The notes under the pieces: model-generated
The model's database searches: none
What the model saw: only the letters and a program-made list of their open reading frames with translations
Told to the model about the DNA's origin: nothing
NCBI GenBank assembly: GCA_017459965.1
Contig: JAFUBW010000014.1
Coordinates: forward strand, 263,174 to 327,173
DNA length: 64,000 nt
Origin: Bacilli bacterium
Lineage (GTDB): Bacteria; Bacillota_I; Bacilli_A; RF39; UBA660
Reading direction: 5' to 3'
Position numbers and translations under genes: made by a program
Shown: one piece after another, positions 42,590-51,838 of the stretch
Layout of the letters: every line of letters begins with the position of its first letter
Numbering within the stretch: position 1 is the first letter of the stretch

Positions 42590-44101
42590 TTAGTTAACTA
42601 AATCAATTCTATGTAATCCATTTTTATCTAATTCATATACGGTATCTATAACTTCATTTATATATTTTCTATCATGAGAAATACTTATTATACAACCATT
42701 ATAATTTTTAAGTACATCTCTAATAACTGGATTTGAAAGTGGACTCACATTTCTAGTTGGTTCATCTAATATAAGTACATCACATTTGTCTAGTTCTAAT
42801 TTTATTAAAAATAATTTTGCTTTAGATCCATTTGATAAGTCTTTTATTTTTCCAGTCATTTCCTCTTTTGTAAATTTGATATTACCTAAAAACATTCTAG
42901 CATGTGTTATATCTTCTTTTTTACCACTTGGACATATAAAATCTAAAACATTTTCATAGTTATCTAATATATCATCATAGTTTTGTGGCATATAACCTAT
43001 TTTAATATCATCTCTTTTACTTAATTCTTTATAAATTAGTTTTATTAAAGTAGTTTTACCTGTTCCATTTTTACCTATGATACATACATGAGAATTACCC
43101 ATTATATTTAACACAATATTTTTAGATAATGTTTTATTATCTACTGTTAATTTATCTATATTTAAATCTAATATAATTTTATTTCTAGGTATATTTACTT
43201 TTTCAAAATATAAATTAATGGATTCTTCAACATCAGGCACATCAGTTAAAACTACTTTATCTAGTTTTTTCTCTTGTGATTTTAAAGAATGCATTTTCTT
43301 TTTTAAAAGTCTTGCACCATGTGGATCCTTTCTTGAAATAGATGCTTGTTGATTTTCAACTTTTTGTAACACTTTATTTAACTTTTCTTCTTGTATTTTA
43401 TATTCTCTTTTTTCATTATTAGCGATTTTAGTTTGTTTATCGATTAATCTTAATCTATCATTTATATAAGTATCATAGTCTATTTTTAAAAGTGTATATT
43501 TACATTCTGATTTTTTCTTTATTTGTTCAATATGAAGAATCATATTTGCAGTTTTAGATAAAAGTGTTTCATCATGTGATACATATATAATTGGTTTTGG
43601 AGTACTTTTAATAAATTCTTCTAACCACTGTAAAGTTTCGATATCTAAATCATTTGTTGGTTCATCTAAAAATAATATATCATTTCCCTCTAATAATAAT
43701 TTTAATATACTTATTTTAACTTTTTCTCCACCTGACAATATATTTATTTTTTGATTTAATATTTCATCAGATATATTAATTATTTTTAAATATTTATAAA
43801 ATTCATTTATTTTGTAATAATAATCATTATTATCTTTAAATAAATAATCAAATACTTTTAATTTTAATTCATCATCTGTAAGTGATTGTTTTAAATAACC
43901 TATTTTATTTTCTTTTAAATTAATAGTACCTTTAATATCTGCATAATCACATATTCCAAGTATACATTTTAATAAGGTAGATTTACCATTACCTTCTTCA
44001 CCAATAATGGCTAGTTTATCATTTTTATTTAATATTAATGATAAATCTTTAATTATATATCTATTATTAATTTTAATAGTTAAATTGTTTATTTCTAACA
44101 T
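42590..44101 (-). CDS. ABC-F ATPase, ribosome-protection type
   Basis: 503 aa from the ATG at 44099-44101 after AAAGGAGGCATAACT; the longer frame begins in the attenuator hairpin. It has two ATPase domains without membrane segments: Walker A IGEEGNGKST and IGKNGTGKTT, signatures LSGGEKVKIS and LSNGSKAKLF, Walker B LFLDEPTNDLD and LILDEPTRNVSPLSNPVIR. The linker (KKMHSLKSQEKKLDK) is of ABC-F type. The DEPTRNxSPLSxPVIR form recalls antibiotic-resistance ABC-F proteins that free ribosomes from lincosamide, pleuromutilin or similar drugs. Regulated by a leader peptide and hairpins. Confidence 0.82.
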   Translation of the reverse strand: MLEINNLTIKINNRYIIKDLSLILNKNDKLAIIGEEGNGKSTLLKCILGICDYADIKGTINLKENKIGYLKQSLTDDELKLKVFDYLFKDNNDYYYKINEFYKYLKIINISDEILNQKINILSGGEKVKISILKLLLEGNDILFLDEPTNDLDIETLQWLEEFIKSTPKPIIYVSHDETLLSKTANMILHIEQIKKKSECKYTLLKIDYDTYINDRLRLIDKQTKIANNEKREYKIQEEKLNKVLQKVENQQASISRKDPHGARLLKKKMHSLKSQEKKLDKVVLTDVPDVEESINLYFEKVNIPRNKIILDLNIDKLTVDNKTLSKNIVLNIMGNSHVCIIGKNGTGKTTLIKLIYKELSKRDDIKIGYMPQNYDDILDNYENVLDFICPSGKKEDITHARMFLGNIKFTKEEMTGKIKDLSNGSKAKLFLIKLELDKCDVLILDEPTRNVSPLSNPVIRDVLKNYNGCIISISHDRKYINEVIDTVYELDKNGLHRIDLVN

Positions 44102-44145
44102 AGTTATGCCTCCTTTTTTCGGCATAATAAAAGTTTATGCCAAAC
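44102..44145 (-). promoter_or_regulatory. Mutually exclusive hairpins controlling the ABC-F ribosome site
   Basis: On the minus-strand RNA, GGCATAA (44135-44141), TTATGCC (44121-44127) and a second GGCATAA (44104-44110) lie in order. The middle segment can pair with either. The last one overlaps the GGAGG ribosome site of the ABC-F gene, so pairing 2-3 hides it and pairing 1-2 frees it. Confidence 0.65.
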
Positions 44146-44166
44146 TTATTTAACTATATTTCTCAT
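44146..44166 (-). CDS. Six-codon leader peptide of the ABC-F gene
   Basis: MRNIVK with ribosome site AGAGGTGATAAA, starting about 17 bases after the predicted transcription start. It ends just before the first arm of the regulatory hairpins. Its role is presumably to let a drug-stalled ribosome change hairpin pairing. Confidence 0.5.
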   Translation of the reverse strand: MRNIVK

Positions 44167-44189
44167 TTTATCACCTCTTAATTACATAA

Positions 44190-44240
44190 ATTATACTAAA
44201 TATGACAAAATTTGACAATAAGTTAATAATTTGTTAATAT
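44190..44240. promoter_or_regulatory. Divergent promoters sharing a -35 region
   Basis: Minus strand: TTGTCA (44213-44218) with TATAAT (44190-44195), spacer 17, for the ABC-F gene. Plus strand: TTGACA (44212-44217) with TAATAT (44235-44240), spacer 17, for the ABC exporter. The two -35 boxes overlap almost completely, so RNA polymerase can use only one at a time. Confidence 0.7.
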
Positions 44241-44441
44241 TTACTTGTAGATTTGTAATTCGACCATTCGCGCTTATCTACCGTGAAACAGTTTAACTGT
44301 TAGGTTAGTAATGAATTGAACCTTAGAATCTCTTCATGAATGGCAAAATATCACAGTAATTATTTTGTGGTAGTTTTTGCTGTTTGTGAAAGGAGGTTCT
44401 TTTTTGTTTACCACATTAATAAAATAAAAGGAGAAGATATT
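44241..44441 (+). promoter_or_regulatory. Long 5' leader of the ABC exporter gene
   Basis: About 190 nt. An ATG at 44340 opens a frame (MAKYHSNYFVVVFAV...) continuous with the exporter frame but without a ribosome site. An internal AAAGGAGG (44390-44397) stands before a TTG-started mini-ORF (MFTTLIK). AACAGT/ACTGTT and CACAG/CTGTTTGTG dyads are present. A regulatory leader is likely, but its mechanism is unclear. Confidence 0.4.
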
Positions 44442-46130
44442 ATGAAATTATTTAAAGAAGTTATAAAAGAAAACAAATTTATTATAATATTTTATGTATT
44501 TATAGGTATTGTAATAAACTTTATAGATTTATATAGTGTAACTTATTATCAAAAGATTCTAGATGCTTTCCAATATAAAACATTAACATTTACTCCACTT
44601 ATAATATATGGAATACTTTTAATAACATCCACTATACTTGGTTATATTGAAAACTATCCAGAGCAAAAAGTAAAACATGGATTATATTTTGATTTTAAAC
44701 TTCAAGCTTTAAAGAAAATGAAAACTATTGATTACTTAGAATATCAAAAAATAGGAACTGGAATACTTACTCAAAAAGTTGAAGATGGATCATCTGCATC
44801 AAGAGATATTTTAGTAGACTTTTGGCTTAAAATATTTAGATGGTTATTACCTACTGCTATATTTAGTTTATTCTTTATTTATAATGTTAATAAAAAGTTT
44901 GTATTATTTGTATTTGGTGGATATATAATAGTTATAATTGTATCTAATATAATACTTAAAAGATTATATAAACTAAAAGAAAAAATATTAACTAATCAAG
45001 AATATCTAAATAAGCATTTAGTTAGAGGTTTTATGGAACTTGTTGTATTTAGAACTAATAAAAAATATGATACAGAAATAAAGGTAACTAAAAATGCGAT
45101 AAAAAATGTTGTTAATGAAAGAGTTAAAATAAAATTAGTACATGAAATGTTCTTTACTATATTTGCATTTTTAGTAGATATACTGAAGATTGCAATTCTA
45201 TTTTATGCAGTATTTAATCTTGATGTATCAGTTGGAGGGGTTGTTACTGTTATTGCTCTTCTTTATAAAGCATATGAACCAATCGCAATATTCAATGTAG
45301 AATACACTTCTTATAAATTAAATAAAATAACTGTTAATAAATACATAGAATTTTTAGATTCAATTGATGATCAAAATCTTGAAAGCGGAAAAATAATAAA
45401 AAATGTAGATGGTAACATTGAATTTAAAAATGTTTCATTTACTTATAAAAATATAAATAAAAATGTAATAAATGATTTATCATTTAAAATTAATAAAAAT
45501 ACTAAAGTAGCATTAGTTGGTGAATCAGGATCCGGTAAATCTACTATTTTAAAACTATTAATGGGTTTAATTAAAAAAGATGACGGGCAAATATTAATAG
45601 ATGATAATGACCTTTCTTTAATTAATCTAAATTCATTTTATGATCATGTTACATATGTATCACAAGAAGCTCCTATATTTGATGGAACATTAAAAGAAAA
45701 CTTAGTATTTGATAAAAAAATAGATGATGAAAAAATAATAGATGTATTAAAGTTAGTTTGTTTAGATGAATTTTATGACAAATTAAAAGATGGTCTTTAT
45801 ACTGAACTAGGTGAAAAAGGTATAAGAATGTCTGGTGGTGAAAGACAAAGAGTCGCACTTGCTAGATTATTCTTTGATGAATCTAAAATAATAATATTAG
45901 ATGAAGCAACTTCTGCGATGGACAATATAACTGAAAAAGAAGTAATGAACAATATAGTTAAAAGATTAAATAATAAAACTATCATAATAATTGCTCACAG
46001 ACTTGAAACTATTAAAGATGTAGATGAAATATATGTACTTGATAAAGGAATAATAGTTGAAAAAGGATCTTATAAAGAATTACTTAATAAAAATGGTTAT
46101 TTTACAAAACTATATAAATCTGCAAAATAA
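44442..46130 (+). CDS. ABC exporter (type IV fold), permease fused to ATPase
   Basis: 562 aa from the ATG at 44442, after AAAAGGAGAAGATATT; the in-frame upstream ATG lacks a site. Six helices, then ATPase: Walker A GESGSGKST, Q-loop VSQEAPIFDGTLKENL, signature MSGGERQRVALARLF, Walker B IIILDEATSAMD, H-loop IAHRLETIKDVDEI. A half-transporter that must form a dimer. Its divergence from an ABC-F resistance-type gene suggests drug or peptide efflux. Confidence 0.88.
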   Translation: MKLFKEVIKENKFIIIFYVFIGIVINFIDLYSVTYYQKILDAFQYKTLTFTPLIIYGILLITSTILGYIENYPEQKVKHGLYFDFKLQALKKMKTIDYLEYQKIGTGILTQKVEDGSSASRDILVDFWLKIFRWLLPTAIFSLFFIYNVNKKFVLFVFGGYIIVIIVSNIILKRLYKLKEKILTNQEYLNKHLVRGFMELVVFRTNKKYDTEIKVTKNAIKNVVNERVKIKLVHEMFFTIFAFLVDILKIAILFYAVFNLDVSVGGVVTVIALLYKAYEPIAIFNVEYTSYKLNKITVNKYIEFLDSIDDQNLESGKIIKNVDGNIEFKNVSFTYKNINKNVINDLSFKINKNTKVALVGESGSGKSTILKLLMGLIKKDDGQILIDDNDLSLINLNSFYDHVTYVSQEAPIFDGTLKENLVFDKKIDDEKIIDVLKLVCLDEFYDKLKDGLYTELGEKGIRMSGGERQRVALARLFFDESKIIILDEATSAMDNITEKEVMNNIVKRLNNKTIIIIAHRLETIKDVDEIYVLDKGIIVEKGSYKELLNKNGYFTKLYKSAK

Positions 46131-46155
46131 AAGTATTAGTAAAAAACTAATACTT
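46131..46155. terminator. Bidirectional terminator between the ABC exporter and NlpC/P60 genes
   Basis: AAGTATTAGT / ACTAATACTT with loop AAAAA, bounded by A-runs and T-runs. It serves the exporter (+) and the NlpC/P60 gene (-). Confidence 0.75.
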
Positions 46156-46156
46156 T

Positions 46157-46636
46157 TTATATGCTAGAAACAATATCTTTACTAGCAACTAATACTTTTT
46201 TCCAGTAATCATTTTTTTCAAAATTACTAATAACTACTCTTCCTTCACTTTTTAGAGAATGTATAAATTTATTATTACCGATATATAAACCACAGTGACC
46301 TGGATATTTATTATCTACTTTTGGTATATTATCATTTAATGATTGTCTGTGGAATAATAAAATATCACCACTTTGTATTAAATTTATATTTTTATTTTCA
46401 TCAAATAATAATATATTTCCATAATTTGATGTCATTATTTTAGTAGTTGTAGAAAGTCCATAACCACCATCATATATATTTATATTAAATAATTCATGAT
46501 ATAAAAACCATACTAAACCTGCGCAATCAAAACTATCTTCACCATTACTACCATGAACATAAGATTTATGATGTTGCATAAGTGCTAACTTAACAATTTT
46601 TTCTCTTAATATCTCTTGTGTATTTGCTTTAATCAC
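46157..46636 (-). CDS. NlpC/P60-family peptidase
   Basis: A small cysteine peptidase domain: SFDCAGLVWFLYHELF with the catalytic Cys and GHCGLYIGNNKFIHSL with the catalytic His. Such enzymes cut peptidoglycan cross-peptides or related amides. The start is uncertain: GAGGTGATT (46631-46639) looks like a ribosome site but no ATG follows, so GTG at 46634-46636 is taken. A TTG farther up overlaps the promoter's -35. No signal peptide is evident in the version used. Confidence 0.65.
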   Translation of the reverse strand: MIKANTQEILREKIVKLALMQHHKSYVHGSNGEDSFDCAGLVWFLYHELFNINIYDGGYGLSTTTKIMTSNYGNILLFDENKNINLIQSGDILLFHRQSLNDNIPKVDNKYPGHCGLYIGNNKFIHSLKSEGRVVISNFEKNDYWKKVLVASKDIVSSI

Positions 46637-46652
46637 CTCAAAACTTGAAAAT

Positions 46653-46681
46653 AATATAACAAAATTATTAATGAGTGTCAA
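46653..46681 (-). promoter_or_regulatory. Promoter of the NlpC/P60 gene
   Basis: TTGACA (46676-46681) and TATATT (46653-46658) are 17 bases apart on the minus strand. Confidence 0.65.
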
Positions 46682-46684
46682 TTT

Positions 46685-47650
46685 TTAAAAATTTAAAAAG
46701 TTCATAACTAAATCAATTATTATATCTTTTTCTTTAGGGTTTGATTGAGCAATAAGTAATGTAAGCGCCACTAATGTATTATTATCTATAATTTGTTTAT
46801 TATCCTTTAATAATATGTCATAGTAGAATAAAAAATATATAAATAAAGTAGCACCTATTCTTTTATTACCATCTATAAATACATGATTTTTAATAATTAA
46901 ATATAAGAAATTAGCGGCTTTTTCTTGTATAGAATCATATAAATCTTTACCATCAAATGATTGGTATATATTTTCTATAATAGATAATAATCCATTATTT
47001 CTTTCTAAAGCAAATAAATTACTTTCTGAATTAAATCTTAATAAATTAATAATATTAATGCATTCTTCATAAGTTATTTTTTTACTATTTATAGTACCTT
47101 TAGGTTTAGATATTTTTTTATGATCATAATCATCAAGTAAATCTAATCCCTTTGAATAATCATTTATTACTTTTAATATTCCTTTAGCTTCATCATTATT
47201 TAATTCTTTTTCAATTCTACTAGCTATATCAATTAGTTTAATAGACTTTTGTAAATAATCCAATCGTTTTTGATTAATTGAATATCCTTTTAATAAATAA
47301 TCTTTTAATACTTTATTAGCCCATTTTCTAAATATAATACCATTTTGACTTTTAACTCTATAGCCTACACTAATAATCATATCTAGATTATAATAATCAA
47401 TATTTCGAGTTATTTGTCTGTTACCTTCTTTTTGAACTGTCGCAAATTTTGCGACAACTGATTCATCAGATAATTCTTCTCTTAAAGCATTATTGATATG
47501 TTTTCTAATAGTTTTATAATCTCTATCAAACAATTTAGACATTTGTTCTGTATTTAACCACACTGTCTCATCTTTCATATTTACTTCTAATTTAATATTT
47601 TGATTTTCAAATATAATAATTTCATTTTTTATTTTTTTAACTTTATTCAT
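46685..47650 (-). CDS. RhuM-like protein fused to a Fic/Doc domain
   Basis: 321 aa. Residues 12-120 are the RhuM (virulence protein) domain: TVWLNTEQMSKLFDRDYKTI, HINNALREELSDESVVAKFA, NLDMIISVGYRVKSQNGIIF. Residues about 190-320 are a Fic domain with the catalytic HVFIDGNKRIGATLF (His256). Fic proteins usually transfer AMP or another nucleotide part to target proteins, and Doc-type ones act as toxins. No inhibitory-helix motif (S/TxxxE[G/N]) or separate antitoxin gene is obvious. Behind a structured leader. Confidence 0.85.
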   Translation of the reverse strand: MNKVKKIKNEIIIFENQNIKLEVNMKDETVWLNTEQMSKLFDRDYKTIRKHINNALREELSDESVVAKFATVQKEGNRQITRNIDYYNLDMIISVGYRVKSQNGIIFRKWANKVLKDYLLKGYSINQKRLDYLQKSIKLIDIASRIEKELNNDEAKGILKVINDYSKGLDLLDDYDHKKISKPKGTINSKKITYEECINIINLLRFNSESNLFALERNNGLLSIIENIYQSFDGKDLYDSIQEKAANFLYLIIKNHVFIDGNKRIGATLFIYFLFYYDILLKDNKQIIDNNTLVALTLLIAQSNPKEKDIIIDLVMNFLNF

Positions 47651-47860
47651 GTTCTACCTCCATTAATCTAAAAATATTTATATTAATTTTAATTTGCATG
47701 TTTTTAATCATTCACCTCCTTAAAATAAAAAAAGCGGAATATACCCCTTCTCTTTATAAAGAGGTATACTCCGCAGCATGCAAATTTATTTCCTAGCCTT
47801 AAAATAAATAAACCTTAGCGTCCCAAATTGTCATATTAACACTTGGCTAGATAATTAATA
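47651..47860 (-). promoter_or_regulatory. Structured leader of the RhuM-Fic gene
   Basis: The minus-strand RNA contains CTAGCC / GGCTAG closing a domain with GGGACGCTAAGG, then a terminator at 47734-47774 (GCGGAGTATACC / GGTATATTCCGC) with seven or more U. A 10-base repeat pair AATTTGCATG / CATGCAAATT (47777-47786 and 47692-47701) brackets the terminator and could form an alternative stem. After it comes AAGGAGGTGAATG and a 24-codon frame that overlaps the RhuM-Fic start. Confidence 0.5.
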
Positions 47861-47867
47861 CATCTTA

Positions 47868-47896
47868 ATAATATCATAGTAAGTTATTATAAACAA
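47868..47896 (-). promoter_or_regulatory. Weak promoter candidate for the RhuM-Fic leader
   Basis: TTGTTT and TATTAT are 17 bases apart on the minus strand, just upstream of the leader. Confidence 0.4.
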
Positions 47897-47902
47897 GTAT
47901 TA

Positions 47903-48445
47903 TTATCTCATTTTCTTTTTTTCTGCATATACTTTATATTCATTTTCAAGTTTCATTTTTTCTTTTACTTCTTTTTTATGTTTTTCAAGTAATCCTTCTT
48001 CATCTATATTATCTGAATAAAAGACAGTGGTTACTAAATGATTTCTTAAAGTATTAAGATCAGAATTTCTAGGTGCCATGTCATCATCATCTATTATTAC
48101 AAAATGATCTATTTCTGGATGATTAAATAAATATATTCTTATTTCATCTTCTTTCCATATAGGTGTATATGAATATGAAGAAATATTTCTTCCAATTTCA
48201 GGTGTTCTTCCAACACATTTTATATTATATTTTTTAAATAATTCAAAAATTTCTTTTACCCATTTTACATCTGTTTTTAAAGTTTTTTCATCAATCCATT
48301 TTTTTACAGATGCCTCTATTACAATACTACAATCATTTTCCTTGCAAATATCTGATAGAATAGATATTCTTTTTTCAATATCTTCTTTAGTATTATTGTG
48401 CACTGTATTTATTACTCCATCAAAATCTAAAAATATTACATTCAT
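47903..48445 (-). CDS. HAD-domain protein (Swiss-army-knife RNA-repair HAD type)
   Basis: 180 aa from the ATG at 48443-48445, after AGGTGATAATT. HAD motif I FLDFDGVINT with both Asp residues, and a C-terminal motif IV region FVIIDDDD. The plan matches the small HAD domain found with RNA-repair proteins, but most single-domain members have no known role. Phosphatase activity on some phosphorylated ligand is likely. Ends 7 bases before the RhuM-Fic promoter region. Confidence 0.7.
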   Translation of the reverse strand: MNVIFLDFDGVINTVHNNTKEDIEKRISILSDICKENDCSIVIEASVKKWIDEKTLKTDVKWVKEIFELFKKYNIKCVGRTPEIGRNISSYSYTPIWKEDEIRIYLFNHPEIDHFVIIDDDDMAPRNSDLNTLRNHLVTTVFYSDNIDEEGLLEKHKKEVKEKMKLENEYKVYAEKKKMR

Positions 48446-48477
48446 AATTATCACCTAACTATATTATAACATAAAAA

Positions 48478-48497
48478 AAAGAACCAAATGGTTCGAA
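48478..48497 (-). terminator. Terminator of tRNA-Met
   Basis: The hairpin GAACC / GGTTC is followed by a long U-run on the minus strand, immediately after the tRNA gene. Confidence 0.65.
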
Positions 48498-48506
48498 TCA
48501 TCTAAA

Positions 48507-48583
48507 TGGTAGCGACGGAGGGGGTCGAACCCACGACCTTCCGGGTATGAACCGGACGCTCTAGCCAACTGAGCTACATCGCC
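48507..48583 (-). tRNA. tRNA-Met(CAT), elongator type
   Basis: GGCGATGTAGCTCAGTTGGC start, anticodon loop TTCATAC in stem TCCGG/CCGGA, T-arm GTGGGTTCGACCCC, and encoded CCA. The sequence is close to the elongator Met tRNA of B. subtilis as I remember it, rather than fMet or Ile2. Confidence 0.93.
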
Positions 48584-48602
48584 ATTTGAATTAAGCAATA
48601 TG

Positions 48603-48631
48603 ATTATATCAAAATTATTTTATTAGGGCAA
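48603..48631 (-). promoter_or_regulatory. Promoter of tRNA-Met
   Basis: TTGCCC and TATAAT are 17 bases apart on the minus strand. Confidence 0.65.
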
Positions 48632-48649
48632 TAGTTTTTTTAAAATTAA

Positions 48650-48681
48650 TTAGAAAAAGGAAATTATATTCCTTTTTCTAA
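48650..48681 (-). terminator. Terminator of the collagen-like/glycosyltransferase operon
   Basis: TTAGAAAAAGGAA / TTCCTTTTTCTAA pairs over 13 bases and covers the glycosyltransferase stop codon. Confidence 0.7.
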
Positions 48682-49745
48682 TAATTCTTCAAATATTTTT
48701 TTATTTTTTTTCATTCTTTCATCATCTAGAGATATTTCAAGTGCTTTATTAACATTTTCTAAAGCAAGTTTATAGTTTTCTTTATGATAATAATTAAGTG
48801 ATAGTAAATCATATATAGTATGATCATAGCTAAATGGTTCATTTATATAACTTTTTGTACTTTTTTCTATTTTTAGAGCATCTATACAATTTTTTTCAAC
48901 TATATTCCAATCATTTAATATATATCCTAAAAGTGCTTTTTCTACATAAGGATCTCTTAAGTATGGTGCTTCCTTTATCGCTTTATCAAGCCACATATTA
49001 GCTTCGTCATATCTTTTTAAATTAGTATAACACCTAGCTATAAATCTCATAGAAGCACATCTTTCATCCTTCCAAGTAGCACTTTTCATGTTTAAATGTC
49101 TAATTAAAGTATCAATGGATTCATTATATTTACCATAATACATATATTCTCTTCCTAAATAATGCATATTTCTATCATCATTAGGATCTTCTTTAACTGA
49201 TAATTCTAAAAGTGGTAAATAAGAACTTCTAGATTTATTTTTATCTGGATAATGATTAACAGTTATTTCATCAGTTGTTAAAAATACTTCTTTTTCTCCT
49301 TCATAAGTTAATACTTCATGAACAGGATGAGTCCATTTATAATTATTTCTAATATGAATTTTTTCAATATAGAAATTAACTTTTGGATTATTATATTCAT
49401 CAAAACTCCAATTATAGTTATATCTAAGTCTTGTAGTATCTTTTTCCCAAATCTCTTCTAATTTCTTTCTCCAACCTTTTTCTATTACTTCATCTAAATC
49501 AATACATACACAAATATCAGTATCAAGAGGAACCATTGAAAGTGATTCATTTCTTGCTTTATCAAATCTAAAAGGATTAAACTCTTTTACCTTTACTATA
49601 GCTCCTCTTTTTTTTAATTTTTCAACTGTATTATCAGTTGAACCTGTATCAAGTACATATACATAATCTGCTTCTTTAACACTATCCATCCATCTATCTA
49701 CAAACTTTTCTTCATTTTTACTAATTGCATATACACATATTTTCA

Positions 49746-49746
<1 letters not shown>
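48664..49746 (-). CDS. Family 2 glycosyltransferase with TPR repeats
   Basis: 360 aa. Residues 1-~210 are a GT-A glycosyltransferase: ISKNEEKFVDRWMDSVKEAD, DTGSTDNTVEKLK, and the metal-site D-x-D VCIDLDEV. Residues about 210-355 are TPR-like helices (YYGKYNESIDTLIRHLNM, RYDEANMWLDKAIKEAP, NYKLALENVNKALEI). SunS-type enzymes of this plan glycosylate peptides. The start overlaps the stop of the collagen-like gene (TAATG), so it probably glycosylates that protein's Thr-rich repeats. Confidence 0.85.
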
Positions 49747-50375
<629 letters not shown>

Positions 50376-50424
50376 TCTTTCACCTCCAGTATATCGTATG
50401 AATATATTTTTTTTATAAATAATA

Positions 50425-50446
50425 AAAAGACACAAATGTGTCTTAT
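50425..50446 (-). terminator. Terminator of the PduL-like gene
   Basis: The hairpin AAGACAC / GTGTCTT is followed by a U-run on the minus strand and covers the pduL stop. Confidence 0.7.
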
Positions 50447-50982
50447 TTCTTTATAAATTCTACTTCATCATCATTTTGTAAATTATATTCTTTCGCTTCA
50501 TCTTTATCTATGTGAAGTTCAAAGTATCCATTATCACTTACTTTTATAAAAGCATTAAACATATTATTTACTATTACTTCTTCTCTATCAAATAAACCCT
50601 TTTTATCGTTTGTATTAACATGTATATGTCTTTCTTGTCTTATAACGCCTTCATTGATTGTTACTTCATTATTATCATTTATAATAGTAATACCTGGCGT
50701 ACCTTTTATATCCCCACTTCTTCTTATATATTCTTTTATACCTAAGTAATCTAAATCACTTTTTAAAAGTTCAACTTGATTATATTTTCTAAATGGACCC
50801 ACTATTCTTACATTTTCTATTATCTTATCATTATATTTAAGTGTTACTGCATCTACTGATGCATATTCACCTATTTGATTTAAATATCTTTTAACAGATA
50901 ATTCTTCTTTATTAAATAATTTTTTATATACTTCTTTTGTTAAATGAACATGTCTATTACTTATTGCTACTTTTACTTTCAT
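50443..50982 (-). CDS. pduL: Phosphate acyltransferase, PduL family
   Basis: 179 aa, typical of PduL. Motifs: [34 protein letters not shown], and [12 protein letters not shown] with the Zn-binding His residues. Converts acyl-CoA and phosphate to acyl-phosphate, in place of Pta for acetate formation in many Bacillota and Mollicutes. No microcompartment genes are nearby, so a role in acetate fermentation is likely. Confidence 0.9.
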   Translation of the reverse strand: MKVKVAISNRHVHLTKEVYKKLFNKEELSVKRYLNQIGEYASVDAVTLKYNDKIIENVRIVGPFRKYNQVELLKSDLDYLGIKEYIRRSGDIKGTPGITIINDNNEVTINEGVIRQERHIHVNTNDKKGLFDREEVIVNNMFNAFIKVSDNGYFELHIDKDEAKEYNLQNDDEVEFIKK

Positions 50983-51064
50983 ATTACTTCACCTAAAGTA
51001 ATTATACCAAATATAACTCTTGAAATAAATATTATTTTTTTATATTATATTAATGTGATGAATT

Positions 51065-51838
51065 ATGAATGAAAAAGAACTTATTACTTATTATAATAAA
51101 TTTAATGAAGATAAAAGATTAAATACTAAACATGGTCAAATTGAATTTTTAACATCCATTAAATATATAGAAAAGTATTTAAAAAAGAATGATAAGATTA
51201 TTGATATAGGTGCGGGTACGGGAAAATATTCAAAATATTTTTATGATAAAGGATATGATGTTACTGCTGTTGAACTTGTTAAACATAATTTAAGAGTAAT
51301 CGAAGAAAAAGGAATTAATGCTATTTTGGGTAATGCGACTAACCTTAGTAAATTTGATGATGAAAGTTTTGATATAACTATTTTATTTGGCCCAATGTAT
51401 CATTTAATATCTATGGATGAAAAAATAAAAGCATTAAAAGAAGTTAAAAGAATTACTAAAACTGGTGGATATATTTTTGTTAGTTACTGCATGAATGAAT
51501 ATGCACTTATTACTCATGGTTTTATTGATAATAATATAAAGGAATCTATTAGTAATAATTTAATAGATAATAATTATAAGATTACTCCAAAAGAAAATGA
51601 CTTATATTCTTTTGTTAGAATTGAAGATATAGATTATTTAAAAGATATAGTTAATTTAAAAAGAGAAAAGATTGTTTCGCAAGACGGACCTACTGAATAT
51701 ATTAAAAAAACTATTAATAAAATGGATGAAGAAACATTTAATATTTATTTAAATTATCATTTAAGTATTTGTGAAAGAAAAGAACTGCTTGGTTCTGGAA
51801 GACATATTCTTGATATATTAAAAAAAGATTCTATTTAG
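51065..51838 (+). CDS. Class I SAM-dependent methyltransferase
   Basis: 257 aa with the same plan as the 31075-31866 protein: GQIEFLTSIKYIEKYLK, IIDIGAGTGKYSKYFYDKGY, DVTAVELVKHNLRVI, FDITILFGPMYHLIS, and the end NLSICERKELLGSGRHIL. The two are paralogues with unknown substrate. It converges on the TMEM43-like gene, overlapping its end by 8 bases. Confidence 0.85.
   Translation: MNEKELITYYNKFNEDKRLNTKHGQIEFLTSIKYIEKYLKKNDKIIDIGAGTGKYSKYFYDKGYDVTAVELVKHNLRVIEEKGINAILGNATNLSKFDDESFDITILFGPMYHLISMDEKIKALKEVKRITKTGGYIFVSYCMNEYALITHGFIDNNIKESISNNLIDNNYKITPKENDLYSFVRIEDIDYLKDIVNLKREKIVSQDGPTEYIKKTINKMDEETFNIYLNYHLSICERKELLGSGRHILDILKKDSI

Noticed and set aside
44340-44441. An N-terminal extension of the ABC exporter from ATG 44340.
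   Set aside because: No ribosome site precedes 44340, whereas AAAAGGAGAAGATATT precedes ATG 44442 and the usual membrane segment starts there.
47800-47850. GGGACGC in the RhuM-Fic leader as a c-di-GMP-I (GEMM) riboswitch core.
   Set aside because: The tetraloop and receptor parts and the GCAAACC segment of GEMM were not found; only the short core resembles it.
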